DNA of 64,000 nt from Thermoleophilia bacterium UBA2241 (GCA_002347645.1 DDYF01000047.1:1-64000); one strand, 5' to 3'. Positions 1 through 8,672 are shown, counted from the first letter of the stretch. Numbers and translations are program-made. The notes: generated from the sequence alone by a model not told the origin.

Positions 1-355
1 ACACAACCCGGGACACTACTGAGCACCGGTCCGGGGGACGGACAGCTGCGGGAGCGTCGGCACGGCGATCTCCGCAGGAGCGCGTGTACCGGTGCGCGAC
101 CGGGAGGCAGTCACACAGGCCGACATCGCCACCGTGACGCGGTCGCCGTCCGAGAATCGCCGGACACGAGGCCGGACCTCGCCGACTCAGCGACTGATGC
201 GCCGGGGGGGGGAGGGCAGTGCCTGCAGGTCACCGGCGCCGGAGCAGAGACCGCCGCTGAGCCCGACTTTACATAACGGAGATTATCGTGCGTTCTCTGC
301 AGGCACCCTGGACAGCCGCACGGGTCGTCTCGCATCGCAGCCGGGGCCCTGGGTC
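1..355. other. No recognisable gene
   Basis: This stretch lies downstream of the nudix gene. I find no conserved protein, tRNA or rRNA in it. The open frames on both strands are short and of the arginine/proline-rich kind that GC-rich DNA produces by chance. A less GC-rich patch near 268-288 contains a purine-rich GGAG just before a GTG, but the frame it would open runs antisense through the nudix gene. The first bases (ACACAACCCGGGACACTA) loosely resemble the end of an insertion sequence, but nothing further supports that. Confidence 0.5.
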
Positions 356-808
356 CTACCAGCGCCGGCCGAGGTACTGCGGCGATGACGGCCGCTCGCG
401 CAGGCAGGCGACGAGGAACTCGGCGATCGGCGGCCGCACGTCAGCGGCCGTGAGCTCGGTCTCGCCCAGGAAGCGCGCGTTGAGCACGGTGGCCTCTTGC
501 GGCGCGACGTCGGCCTCCGGCGCCGCCGAGACGTCGAAGACGAGATGCACGACATGCTTGGCATAGTCCGGGTCGGGCGAGATCGACTCGACGATGGCGA
601 GCAGCGGGCCGACCGCGACGCGGAGCCCGAGTTCCTCCTGGGTCTCGCGCACGAGGGCGTGCGCCAACGGCTCGCCGAAGCGCACGCCTCCGCCGGGCAG
701 CAGCCAGTAGCGGTCGTCGCCGCGCCCCTGTTCGACCATGAGGATGCGCTCGTCGACGGCGAAGAAGCCTCCGACGCGAATCGTAGGCATCATCGGCGCA
801 GGCTTCAT
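356..808 (-). CDS. NUDIX hydrolase
   Basis: This 150-residue protein belongs to the Nudix superfamily, which hydrolyses nucleoside diphosphates linked to another moiety. A complete Nudix box lies at residues 40-62: G, five residues, E46, seven residues, R54-E55, E58-E59, G61-L62, so the metal-binding glutamates are intact. The substrate cannot be read from sequence. Its ATG overlaps the stop of dut in ATGA, so it is probably translated by coupling as the last gene of hflX-dut-nudix. Sitting next to dUTPase suggests nucleotide-pool cleaning, but that is inference from position only. Confidence 0.88.
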   Translation of the reverse strand: MKPAPMMPTIRVGGFFAVDERILMVEQGRGDDRYWLLPGGGVRFGEPLAHALVRETQEELGLRVAVGPLLAIVESISPDPDYAKHVVHLVFDVSAAPEADVAPQEATVLNARFLGETELTAADVRPPIAEFLVACLRERPSSPQYLGRRW

Positions 809-1299
809 CGGCGTCGTGGCCCCTTCGCGCGGTCGGTCTGTTCGTGGCTCTCGCGTCGGCCGCTCGAGCCGAACCCTCTGCCACCTCGGTGAGTGTCGTC
901 GAGGTCGCCGACCTGGTCAAGGTGCACGTCGGGCAGCGAGACCAGCAGGAGCTGCGCGATGCGGTCGCCGCGTGCTACCACGAACGTCTCGTGCTCATCC
1001 GTGTTCAGAAGGATGACCTTGACTTCTCCCCGGTACCCGGGGTCGACGAGACCCGGCGCGTTGACGACGGAGATACCGTGACGCGCGGCGAGACCTGAGC
1101 GTGGAAGCGTGAGCGCGGCGAGGCCCGGGCGCAGGCCGATGGCGATGCCGGTGCCCACCACGGCTCGGGAGAGCGGTGCGATCACGGCTCCCTCGGCGGC
1201 GAAGAGGTCCCACGCCGCGTCGTCCGCGTATGCCCGCCGTGGCATGCGCGCCTGCGGCGAGAGGAGCTTCACGCCGATAGTGAGTGGCCGGGGCGGCAC
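805..1299 (-). CDS. dut: dUTP diphosphatase (dUTPase)
   Basis: It hydrolyses dUTP to dUMP and pyrophosphate, keeping uracil out of DNA and feeding dTMP synthesis. All five trimeric-dUTPase motifs are visible in 164 residues: AWDLFAA near 29-35, PRSGLA at 66-71, the NAPGLVDPGYRG loop around 80-91 with the catalytic Asp, RGDRIAQ at 110-116, and the C-terminal glycine-rich arm RGGRGFGSSG at 138-147. The start is GTG, four bases after the hflX stop; a GAGGGGGAG ribosome site inside the hflX end lies about ten bases ahead. The gene overlaps the downstream nudix gene by four bases. Confidence 0.95.
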   Translation of the reverse strand: MPPRPLTIGVKLLSPQARMPRRAYADDAAWDLFAAEGAVIAPLSRAVVGTGIAIGLRPGLAALTLPRSGLAARHGISVVNAPGLVDPGYRGEVKVILLNTDEHETFVVARGDRIAQLLLVSLPDVHLDQVGDLDDTHRGGRGFGSSGRRESHEQTDRAKGPRRR

Positions 1300-1303
1300 T
1301 GCT

Positions 1304-2671
1304 CTAGTGCTCCCCCTCGCGGGCCGCGTCTGCGCCCCTTGACGGCTCGTCTGCGCCCCTTCGACGCGTGTCGAGGGTGACGGTGCCCTCAGGGGTGGGA
1401 GCGGCGGCGTAGCGCGCGTAGCGCGCCGCCTCCGCGGCCGGGAGCCGGGCCTCGACGATCACGCCGTCGGGCGTGTGCTCCTCGCGCAGGTCGCTCGCGA
1501 TGCCGCGCAGGCGGTTACGCGCGGCCCCGTCGCTGTACGGGAAGAAGAGGCGGACCGGACGCAGAGCCCTGTCGAAGAAGTCGGCCAGGCGGGCCTGCAG
1601 GGCCTCGAGCCCCTCCCCCCTCGCCGCCGAGATGAAGGCCGCGTCGGGGTACATGGCCTCGAGGCGCGCTCGTTTGCCCTGGTCGTCGGCGAGGTCCATC
1701 TTGTTGAAGACCACGATGCGTGGGGCGCGCGAGCCGATCATGTCGAGGACCTCCGCCACGGTCTGCTCTCGTGACGCGATCTCCGCCGCCTCGAGTCCCG
1801 CGTCGGCCACGACGAGCACGACGTCGGCCAGTGTGGTCTCTTCCAGCGTGGAGGCGAAGGCATCCACCAACTGGTGAGGCAGCTTGCGGATGAACCCTAC
1901 CGTGTCCGTGAGGACGTAGTCCCGATCGCGGTAGCGGAACGCGCGGCTGGTCGGGTCGAGCGTCTCGAACAGGCGGTCGGCGACCGACACGTGAGCGTCG
2001 GTGAGCGCGTTGAGCAGCGTGGACTTGCCCGCATTGGTGTACCCGGCGAGCGCGATGAGAGGCACCGCGCGCCGCAGGCGACGGGCGCGCTGCGTGCGCC
2101 TGGTCTTCGCCATGCGGTCGATGCGCTGCTTGAGCACCTGGATGCGTCGGCGCACGATACGGCGGTCGACCTCGAGCTTCGTCTCGCCCGGGCCGCGCAT
2201 GTCGACGCCGGCGCCCAGGCGGGACAGCACGAGCCCCTTCCCGCGCATGCGCGTCAGCTCGTACTCGAGCTGGGCGAGGTGCACCTGCAACGTGCCCTCG
2301 AGCGAGTGCGCGTGCTTGGCGAAGACGCTGAGGATGAGCTCCGTGCGGTCGAGGACGTCGGCATCGACGGCGTCGAGGACCGCGGCCACCTGGCCCGGCG
2401 AGAGGTCGTCCTCGCAGACGGCGACGGTGGCGCCGGAGGTCTTCACCGTCGTCTTCAACTCCGCCATCTTGCCGCGCCCGAGGTACGAGTGCGGGTCGGG
2501 GCGGTCGCGGTGTTGCACCACGTCGGCGACCCACTCGATCCCGGCAGATCGGAGCAGCTCTTTGATCTCGGCGAGATGCTCCTCCCCGCCGGGCTCGTTC
2601 GCGGCGCCTCCGGGGAGCACGGCGAAGACGACGGCACGTGGCGGCGCGACGGCTGTCGACTCGCTGGCCAT
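1304..2671 (-). CDS. hflX: GTPase HflX
   Basis: This ribosome-associated GTPase is known in the family to split or rescue stalled 70S and 50S particles under stress. The 455 residues show the HflX N-terminal domain with the glycine-rich RGPGETKLE segment near 159-167, a basic helical linker, then the G domain: G1 GYTNAGKST at 210-218, G3 DTVGF at 256-260 and G4 NKMD near 320. The ATG has GAGGAG about eight bases upstream. It sits 30 bases after dapL and four bases before dut, probably in one transcript. Confidence 0.95.
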   Translation of the reverse strand: MASESTAVAPPRAVVFAVLPGGAANEPGGEEHLAEIKELLRSAGIEWVADVVQHRDRPDPHSYLGRGKMAELKTTVKTSGATVAVCEDDLSPGQVAAVLDAVDADVLDRTELILSVFAKHAHSLEGTLQVHLAQLEYELTRMRGKGLVLSRLGAGVDMRGPGETKLEVDRRIVRRRIQVLKQRIDRMAKTRRTQRARRLRRAVPLIALAGYTNAGKSTLLNALTDAHVSVADRLFETLDPTSRAFRYRDRDYVLTDTVGFIRKLPHQLVDAFASTLEETTLADVVLVVADAGLEAAEIASREQTVAEVLDMIGSRAPRIVVFNKMDLADDQGKRARLEAMYPDAAFISAARGEGLEALQARLADFFDRALRPVRLFFPYSDGAARNRLRGIASDLREEHTPDGVIVEARLPAAEAARYARYAAAPTPEGTVTLDTRRRGADEPSRGADAAREGEH

Positions 2672-2701
2672 GCTGTTCGCTCCTCGCTCCCCGCCGTGCC
2701 C

Positions 2702-3865
2702 CTACAGGCGCACGCGCTCGGCGATCCGGTGGACCGCCTCTTCGAGGCGGTCGTCGGGGATGGTCAGCGAGAAGCGCACATAGCCCTCGCCAGAGGGGCC
2801 ATAGGCAGCGCCCGGCGAGACGATCACGTCGGCCTCGTTCAGCAGGAGCTCCGTGAAACTGCCCGAGGTGTGGCCTTCGGGGACCCCTGCCCAGACATAG
2901 ATGGTCCCCTTGGGCGGTGTCGCGTGCAGGCCTATGCCGCGCAAGGCCTCGAGCAGGAGATCCCGGCGGCGGGCATACGTCGCGCACATCTCGCGGACGC
3001 AGTCCTGGGGGCCCTCGAGAGCCGCCGCCGCGGCGCGCTGCACGGCGCCGAACATCCCCGAGTCCACGTTGGTCTTAAGGCGCCAGTAGGCGTCGACGAT
3101 CTCGGGGTTACCGACGATCGCCCCGGCCCGCCATCCCGTCATGTTGTAGCTCTTGGAGAGGGAGAAGAGCTCGACGCCGACCTCCTTCGCCCCCGGTGTC
3201 TCGAGGAAGCTCGGCGCGACGTAGCCGTCGAAGGTGATGTCTCCGTAGGCGTTGTCGTGGACGACCACAAGATCGTGGGCCTTGGCGAAGGCAACGAGGC
3301 GGGCGAAGAAGTCGTCTTCGACGACCGCCCCGGTGGGGTTGTTCGGATAGCAGACGAAGACCATCTTCGCCCGTGCCAGGACGGCAGGCGGTACGGCGTC
3401 GAGATCCGGCTGGAAGCTCAGTGCGGGGACGAGCGGCAGGTGGAGGGCCTCGGCGCCCGCGAGCAGCGGGCCCGCGGTGTACACGGGGTACCCCGGATCG
3501 CTTGCCAGGCAGACGTCGCCTGGATCCAGCAGCGTCGAGCAGATGTGGGCGACGCCCTCCTTGGCGCCGAGCAGCGGCACCATCTCCGTCTCGAGGTCGA
3601 GTGTCACCCCGTAGCGACGCGCGTAGTGGCCGGCGACGGCCTGCCTGAAGCGTCTCTCCCCGCGATTGCTGGGATACCGGTGCGTCGAGTGGTCGTGGGC
3701 CCCTGCGACGAGCGCCTCGACGACGTGAGCGGGCGTCGGCAGGTCCGGGTCGCCGATGCCGAGGCTGATGATGTCGACGCCGGCCGCACGGCGGGCCGCG
3801 ATCTTGCGTTCGATCTCGGCGAACAGGTACGGCGGCAGGCTGCGCACGCGCGCTGCGGGCTTCAT
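2702..3865 (-). CDS. dapL: LL-diaminopimelate aminotransferase (PLP fold type I)
   Basis: This 387-residue PLP aminotransferase has the landmarks of the class I/II fold: LGIGDPDLPTP near 35-45, YPSNRGE at 64-70, YPNNPTG at 173-179, DNAYGD at 204-209, and the PLP lysine in SLSKSYNMTGWR, about K238, with the substrate-binding R246. These N-terminal motifs are typical of DapL, which makes LL-diaminopimelate from tetrahydrodipicolinate in one step. Lying directly upstream in sequence order of dapF on the same strand, with dapA and dapB at 21.7-23.4 kb, supports DapL over a generic aspartate aminotransferase, though that alternative cannot be excluded. The ATG has GGAG four bases ahead. Confidence 0.8.
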   Translation of the reverse strand: MKPAARVRSLPPYLFAEIERKIAARRAAGVDIISLGIGDPDLPTPAHVVEALVAGAHDHSTHRYPSNRGERRFRQAVAGHYARRYGVTLDLETEMVPLLGAKEGVAHICSTLLDPGDVCLASDPGYPVYTAGPLLAGAEALHLPLVPALSFQPDLDAVPPAVLARAKMVFVCYPNNPTGAVVEDDFFARLVAFAKAHDLVVVHDNAYGDITFDGYVAPSFLETPGAKEVGVELFSLSKSYNMTGWRAGAIVGNPEIVDAYWRLKTNVDSGMFGAVQRAAAAALEGPQDCVREMCATYARRRDLLLEALRGIGLHATPPKGTIYVWAGVPEGHTSGSFTELLLNEADVIVSPGAAYGPSGEGYVRFSLTIPDDRLEEAVHRIAERVRL

Positions 3866-3913
3866 CGGACTCCGAATTTCATAGGCGCGGGCAGGATGGA
3901 CCGTGCCTCTCCC

Positions 3914-4783
3914 CTACTCAAGGTGGCGCAGGAACTCGAGGGAGAGGTCGCCATGGTAGATCTCTTCGGCCGGACCGGTCATGAAGACGCGCCAGTCATT
4001 GGCCACCTCCACGTCGAGCCTGCCCCCGGGGAGCTCGACCGTGACGGGGCTGGAGCACTGACCCGTCTTGACGAGCGCGACGGCGGTCGCGGTCGCCCCC
4101 GTCCCGCAGGCCCGGGTCTCCCCCACCCCGCGCTCCCAGACGCGCACCTTGGCCTCGTGCGGGGACACGACCTTGACGAACTCGACGTTGGCCTTGCGCG
4201 CGAAGAACCTGTGTTCTTCGATCATCGGGCCGACCTCGTGCAGAGGCACGAGCTCGAGCGGCCAGGGCGACTGGATGACGGCGTGCGGGTTGCCCACGTC
4301 GACGAAGGTGAACGTGAAGTTCCGGCCGGCGGCGTGCAGGGCGGCGTTGACCGCCTCGCCTTCGAAGCCGGCGAGCTTCTCGCCCCCGAACCGTGCCAGT
4401 CCCATGTCGACGCGGACGGAGTCGCCGCCCAGGAGGGTCGGCTTGATCTCACCGGCCTCGGTCTCGAGCGTGACCACGTCGCCGGTGAGGGAGCCCTCCA
4501 TCTGGAGCTTGCGGGCGACCATGCGGACCCCGTTGCCGCACATCTCGGCTTCGCTTCCGTCGGGGTTGAAGATCTGCAGACGAAACCGGTCCTCATCGGT
4601 CTGGGGGCCGACGAGCAGGATGCCGTCGCTGCCGATGCCGACGTTCCGGTCGCACAGGAGCCGCACGCGCGCGGGCGTGAGGTCGAATGGGACCTGATCG
4701 CGGTGCAGCACGATGTAGTTGTTGCCGAGACCTTGCCACTTCGAGAACTGGACCTTGCCCAGGCCCTGCCACTTGACCGTCAC
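3914..4783 (-). CDS. dapF: Diaminopimelate epimerase
   Basis: It interconverts LL- and meso-diaminopimelate for lysine and peptidoglycan synthesis. The two active-site cysteines are present: C82 in MCGNGVRM and C226 in ACGTGATA. The N-terminus is odd. The family's opening motif (a KxxGLGN-like element) occurs twice in tandem, KWQGLGK at 4-10 and KWQGLGN at 15-21, an 11-residue (33-bp) repeat. The GTG at 4783 has GGAGGGAG upstream and precedes both copies. No start codon lies between them, so the extra copy is probably translated as an N-terminal extension. It is followed on its strand by dapL after 48 bases. Confidence 0.94.
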   Translation of the reverse strand: MTVKWQGLGKVQFSKWQGLGNNYIVLHRDQVPFDLTPARVRLLCDRNVGIGSDGILLVGPQTDEDRFRLQIFNPDGSEAEMCGNGVRMVARKLQMEGSLTGDVVTLETEAGEIKPTLLGGDSVRVDMGLARFGGEKLAGFEGEAVNAALHAAGRNFTFTFVDVGNPHAVIQSPWPLELVPLHEVGPMIEEHRFFARKANVEFVKVVSPHEAKVRVWERGVGETRACGTGATATAVALVKTGQCSSPVTVELPGGRLDVEVANDWRVFMTGPAEEIYHGDLSLEFLRHLE

Positions 4784-4816
4784 GCGAGCTCCCTCCGTGA
4801 ATGCGTTCGAGCGCCA

Positions 4817-4822
4817 ATCGTA
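4817..4822 (-). promoter_or_regulatory. Possible extended -10 box for dapF
   Basis: On the minus strand TACGAT is preceded by TGG, an extended -10 arrangement, about 33 bases before the dapF GTG. No good -35 box is seen, so this is a weak call. The 154-base gap between miaA and dapF suggests that a new transcript could begin here. Confidence 0.3.
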
Positions 4823-4910
4823 CCATGCAGCCTCCGGGCGCCACGGGCGGCCTCGTGCCGCAAGCGGCGGCGCGGAGGGCGGAAGCGCGACGGTCCTAAG
4901 AGCCCCGGGG

Positions 4911-4929
4911 GTCCCCGCTGCGCGGGGAC
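4911..4929 (-). terminator. GC-rich hairpin just after miaA
   Basis: A perfect 8-bp stem (GTCCCCGC / GCGGGGAC) with a 3-base loop lies nine bases past the miaA stop on its strand. There is no real T-run after it, so it may be a weak actinobacterial-type terminator or a 3'-end stabilising hairpin. Confidence 0.4.
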
Positions 4930-4937
4930 GGAGGCGG

Positions 4938-5891
4938 CTAGGCTCGCAGGCGCTCCAGGAGAGCAGTCGCGATCTCCTCCGGCGCGCGGCCGGCGGCGGG
5001 CTCGCGCAGTGCGTCGGGGAGCTTGCGCATCCACGTCACCTGGCGGCGTACAAGCGCATGCGTGCGTGTGCGCATGGCCGCCGCCGCGTCGTCCACGGTT
5101 GCCGCGCCGTCGAGGACGGCGAGCAACTCACGCACGCCGATGGCCTGTCGCACGGTGCGCGACAAGGGTCCGGCATCGCGAGCCCGGCGCACCTCGTCGA
5201 GCGCGCCGCGAGCCAGCATGGAGTCGACTCGGGCGTCGAGGCGCGCCCGTAGCCCTTCGCGCTCGGGTTCGAGGGCGGCCAACGTGTGGGCGTACCGCTC
5301 CGCCGGGCGCCAAAGGCCGCCGCGCTCGCGCGCGCCCAACGGGCGCCCGAGCGTGCGCACGGCTTCGAGGGCGCGGATCACACGACGGGGGTTCGCCGGG
5401 TCGATCCACGCCGCGGTCGCCGGGTCGAGGGCGTGCAGTTCGCCGACGAGCGCACCCGGATCGCGTTGCCACGCCGTCTCCAACTCGCGGCGAAGCGCCG
5501 CGTCGGGGTCGCCGGCAAAGGCGAGCTCGCCGAGCGCGGCGCGCAGGTAGAGCCCGGAGCCTCCTTCCACGACGACGGGCACCCCACGCCCGAGGGCGTC
5601 GTCGATCGCGGCGTGTGCGACGACGGCGTACTCGGCGACCGACCAGTCCTTCGCCGGGTCGACGATGCCGACCAGGTGGTAGCGCACCCTTCGCAGGTGG
5701 TCCGCCGACGGCTGGTTGGTGAGGACCGGCAGGCCACGATACACCTGCATGGAGTCGGCGACCACGATCTCGGCACCGAGGCGTTCGGCGAGAGCGACGG
5801 CGACGTCGGTCTTGCCGAGCCCCGTCGCGCCGAAGAGACCGACGACCACAGCGCGCGGCGGGCCGGGCGCGGGGGCGTCGGCGACGGTCAC
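4938..5891 (-). CDS. miaA: tRNA dimethylallyltransferase
   Basis: It transfers a dimethylallyl group from DMAPP to A37 of tRNAs that read UNN codons, giving i6A37. The 317 residues open with a P-loop GATGLGKT at 21-28 and the DSMQVYRGL motif near 45-53, both diagnostic of MiaA. The GTG start overlaps the AMMECR1 gene's stop in GTGA. MiaB, which thiomethylates the same base next, is encoded two genes upstream, so successive steps of ms2i6A37 synthesis are co-located with the AMMECR1/MEMO pair between them. Confidence 0.96.
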   Translation of the reverse strand: MTVADAPAPGPPRAVVVGLFGATGLGKTDVAVALAERLGAEIVVADSMQVYRGLPVLTNQPSADHLRRVRYHLVGIVDPAKDWSVAEYAVVAHAAIDDALGRGVPVVVEGGSGLYLRAALGELAFAGDPDAALRRELETAWQRDPGALVGELHALDPATAAWIDPANPRRVIRALEAVRTLGRPLGARERGGLWRPAERYAHTLAALEPEREGLRARLDARVDSMLARGALDEVRRARDAGPLSRTVRQAIGVRELLAVLDGAATVDDAAAAMRTRTHALVRRQVTWMRKLPDALREPAAGRAPEEIATALLERLRA

Positions 5892-6481
5892 GCGTGCGTC
5901 GCGGGCGGCATGTCGTCGTCGCCCGCCGCCCGCGCCGGTTCGCCTTCATGGTAGCGGACGACGGTGAACCGCTCGATGCCGAAGTCCGCGTCCGGCGCGA
6001 TACCGGCCTTCTGGAGCGCGATCGCGATCTGCACGTCGGCGCTGCCGACGCCCGGCAGGTCGGGCAACAGAACGCCGCGCCGCACGCCGTGCGCCACGAT
6101 CACGCCGTAACGTCTGGGGTCGAGCTCGAATGGTTCGCAGGGCTCACTTGGGCTCAGGACGTCGACCGAGACGCTGAGGTCCGCCAGCTCGTCGGGGCGT
6201 ACCGGCGTGAAGCGCGGGTCGTTGAAGGCCGCGGCGCGAGCGTTCCGGGCGATCTCGGCACCGAGGTCCGGCTCGGCCGGAGTCAGGGTGCCGATGCACC
6301 CGCGGAGCTCCCCGCCACTCTTCAGCGACACGAAGCAGGCGCTGCGACGCGCGTACACAGCCTCGCCCGGGGGCCTCGGGAGAGGTGACCGCCGGACGTA
6401 CGCCTCGACGCAGGCGCGCGCCCAGTCCGCGGGTCCCATGAGGTGATGTCCGCCCTCGTCCACTGACGCGCGCCTTCGCAC
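5888..6481 (-). CDS. AMMECR1-domain protein (AmmeMemoRadiSam system protein A)
   Basis: This 197-residue AMMECR1-family protein carries the signature LRGCIGT at 59-65, an AxxDPRF stretch and a conserved C-terminal half. The family has no settled biochemical role. It often occurs with a MEMO-like protein and a radical SAM enzyme in the AmmeMemoRadiSam set. Here the MEMO partner is directly upstream, four bases away, but no third member lies in the window; the nearest radical SAM gene is miaB, a different family. The GTG at 6481 is preferred because GAGGG lies about eight bases ahead; internal GTG and ATG codons are possible. Confidence 0.85.
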   Translation of the reverse strand: MRRRASVDEGGHHLMGPADWARACVEAYVRRSPLPRPPGEAVYARRSACFVSLKSGGELRGCIGTLTPAEPDLGAEIARNARAAAFNDPRFTPVRPDELADLSVSVDVLSPSEPCEPFELDPRRYGVIVAHGVRRGVLLPDLPGVGSADVQIAIALQKAGIAPDADFGIERFTVVRYHEGEPARAAGDDDMPPATHA

Positions 6482-6485
6482 TCGT

Positions 6486-7274
6486 TCAGCCCTCGGTACC
6501 GGCCTCCGCCCGGCCGAAGCGGGCGACGAGGTAGCCGACGCCGAACGGACCCTCGTAGCTGTACACGTGCGGGTCGACGACGGCGTCGTCGCCGAGAAAG
6601 CCGCCCAGCGCGATCACCGAGCGAAGGCCGCACTCCCCGGCGCCGCCGATGATGCGCCGGTCGATGTTCGACAACGCGGCGAAGTCGCCGACCTCGAGGG
6701 CCTTGACCAGGAGCTCGTCAAAGGCCTTGCCGCGCGGGTCATAGCCGGCCGGTGCGGAGGGGATCAACCTGTGTGAGAGGTCCCCCGAAGCCACGAACAG
6801 GACGTCCCGCCCGAGTTCCTCGGCGCAGCGCCGAACGAGTTGTCCGAGCGCACGATGCTCGCCGTAGGCGTTCGTGATCGAGATGGAGACCAAACGCCGC
6901 GTGGGCAGGAAGCTGAGCGGCACGAGCACGCCGTGATCGAGGAGGTCGTCCTCGCCCGGGACCAACTGGACGTCGCGGACCCCGCCGGCGAGCGCGAGGA
7001 GCAGGTCGACCATGGCCGCGTCGTTGTCAAAGGCGAACGCCGCCTGCGGGCAGCCGAAGGTACCGAAGTCGCCGCGCAGGCGGGGAGCCACCTTGACGAC
7101 GTGCGCGTCGGCGAAACCGGGACTGTGCGGGGAGACGACGACCGTGGTCTCGGGCTCGCCCACGTCGGCGGCAAGGGCGCGCATGCCGCGCACCGTGGCA
7201 TCGACGCGGGCCAGCGACTCGCCGCCGATCTCGGGGATGAGGAGCGGTGGATGTGGACACACGCAGCCCTGCAC
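6486..7274 (-). CDS. MEMO / class III extradiol dioxygenase-like protein (AmmeMemoRadiSam protein B)
   Basis: The 262 residues belong to the MEMO1/LigB-like superfamily. The opening CPHPPLLIPEIGG, the VSPHSPGF segment near 50 and SGDLSHR near 165 hold the histidines and acidic residues that bind metal in LigB-type dioxygenases. No substrate can be assigned. It lies between miaB and the AMMECR1 gene and overlaps neither. The start is GTG with an excellent AGGGAGGAG about seven bases upstream. Confidence 0.82.
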   Translation of the reverse strand: MQGCVCPHPPLLIPEIGGESLARVDATVRGMRALAADVGEPETTVVVSPHSPGFADAHVVKVAPRLRGDFGTFGCPQAAFAFDNDAAMVDLLLALAGGVRDVQLVPGEDDLLDHGVLVPLSFLPTRRLVSISITNAYGEHRALGQLVRRCAEELGRDVLFVASGDLSHRLIPSAPAGYDPRGKAFDELLVKALEVGDFAALSNIDRRIIGGAGECGLRSVIALGGFLGDDAVVDPHVYSYEGPFGVGYLVARFGRAEAGTEG

Positions 7275-7290
7275 GACCAGCTCCTCCCTG

Positions 7291-8634
7291 CTAGCTCGGC
7301 AACGCCGTCCCTCGCAACGTCGTCGACGTCGCGTCCTCGATCTTCACCTCAACTATAGCACCGGGTCTTGCCGTGCCGGCGAAGTTGACCGTCACGTTCT
7401 GGCGGGTGCGGCCCCGAAGCGTGTCTCCGTGCCGGCTCGGGCCCTCGACGAGCACCCCGACCGTCCGCCCGACCCAACGTTCGTGGGCATCGAGGGAGAG
7501 CTGGTGCGTCAGTTCGACGAGGCGCTCCACCCGCGCTCGGCGAACGTCCACCGGGACTTGCGCCGGCATCGTCGCGGCACGGGTCCCGTCGCGCGCCGAG
7601 AACACGAACGTGAAGGCCCCGTCGAAGCGGGCCGCCCGGACGACGTCCATGGTCGCCGCGAAGTCGGCCTCGGTCTCTCCCGGAAAGCCGGCGATGAGGT
7701 CCGTGGTGACGCTCACGTCGGGAACGGCGGCACGCAAGGCGGCGACGCGGGCCAGGAACGTCTCGGCCGTGTAGCGCCGCCCCATCGCGGCCAGGATCCG
7801 GTCTGACCCCGCCTGCAGAGGGAGGTGCACGTGCTCGCACGCGCACGGGAGCTCCGCGACCGCGGCGACGACCTCGTCGGTCAGGTCCTTGGGGTGCGAG
7901 GTCATGAAGCGCAGGCGGTCCACGCCGCCCCGCGCGTCGAGCGCACGCAGCAGCGAAGCGAAGTCGACGGCGTCCCTCTGCCCCAGGCGGCGACGGTCGA
8001 GCCCGTAGGCGTTCACATTCTGGCCGAGAAGGGTCACCTCGCGCACGCCGTCAACGGCGAGAGCGCGCACCTCCGCGAGGATGTCCGCCGCCGGTCGACT
8101 GCGCTCCGGGCCGCGCACGTAGGGCACGATGCAGTAGGCGCAGAAGTTCGTGCAGCCCGACATGATCTGCACCCAGGCCTGGAACGGCCTGGCGCGACGC
8201 CCGGGCAGCTCGCCGCTCAGCGCAGGTCCGTCGGCGAAGTACGCCGGCCGGGGTGACGGCGCCCCGTCACCGGCCAGGCGGTCGGCAGCCGCCTGCACCA
8301 GTGCTGACAGGTTGTGCAGGCTCTGGGGCCCGAGGGCCCCGTCGACGAACGGGTATCGCCGAAAGAGGTCATGCCGCTCGGCCTGCGGCAGACAGCCGGT
8401 CACGAGGACGATCCGGCGGGGGTCGTCTCTCTTGAGGCGCGCCGCCTCGCTCAAGTGGCCGGCCAGGCGCTCGTCGGCGCTGCGCCGGACGGTGCACGTG
8501 TTGTACACGAGCACGTCGGCGTCGCCAGGGTGCGGCACGGCCGTCAGTCCCTCCGCCTCGAGCGCGTGTCTGATGCGCTCGGCGTCGTGCTCGTTCATCT
8601 GGCAGCCGAACGAGCGCAGGTAGTACGTCCGCAT
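7291..8634 (-). CDS. miaB: tRNA-2-methylthio-N6-dimethylallyladenosine synthase
   Basis: This radical SAM methylthiotransferase converts i6A37 to ms2i6A37 in tRNA. It has the N-terminal UPF0004 domain (FGCQMN, NTCTVR, VTGCLPQ) that binds the auxiliary 4Fe-4S cluster, the radical SAM motif CTNFCAYC, and a C-terminal TRAM domain. I chose the ATG at 8634, giving 447 residues, because GGGGGCGAG lies just before it. A GTG five codons upstream (8649) has no ribosome site. It follows rny after 38 bases and precedes the MEMO gene by 16. Confidence 0.95.
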   Translation of the reverse strand: MRTYYLRSFGCQMNEHDAERIRHALEAEGLTAVPHPGDADVLVYNTCTVRRSADERLAGHLSEAARLKRDDPRRIVLVTGCLPQAERHDLFRRYPFVDGALGPQSLHNLSALVQAAADRLAGDGAPSPRPAYFADGPALSGELPGRRARPFQAWVQIMSGCTNFCAYCIVPYVRGPERSRPAADILAEVRALAVDGVREVTLLGQNVNAYGLDRRRLGQRDAVDFASLLRALDARGGVDRLRFMTSHPKDLTDEVVAAVAELPCACEHVHLPLQAGSDRILAAMGRRYTAETFLARVAALRAAVPDVSVTTDLIAGFPGETEADFAATMDVVRAARFDGAFTFVFSARDGTRAATMPAQVPVDVRRARVERLVELTHQLSLDAHERWVGRTVGVLVEGPSRHGDTLRGRTRQNVTVNFAGTARPGAIVEVKIEDATSTTLRGTALPS

Positions 8635-8672
8635 CTTGCTCGCCCCCACGGGCCGCTACTGGCCGGTGCGAC

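Noticed and set aside
1874..5722. Open frame of about 1280 codons on the plus strand
   Set aside because: It runs antisense through hflX, dapL, dapF and miaA, all with clear motifs, and its translation is a compositionally biased Arg/Gly/Asp/Glu mix. High GC content makes such frames common.
8635..8649. miaB start at GTG 8649
   Set aside because: There is no ribosome site ahead of it, while GGGGGCGAG stands before ATG 8634.
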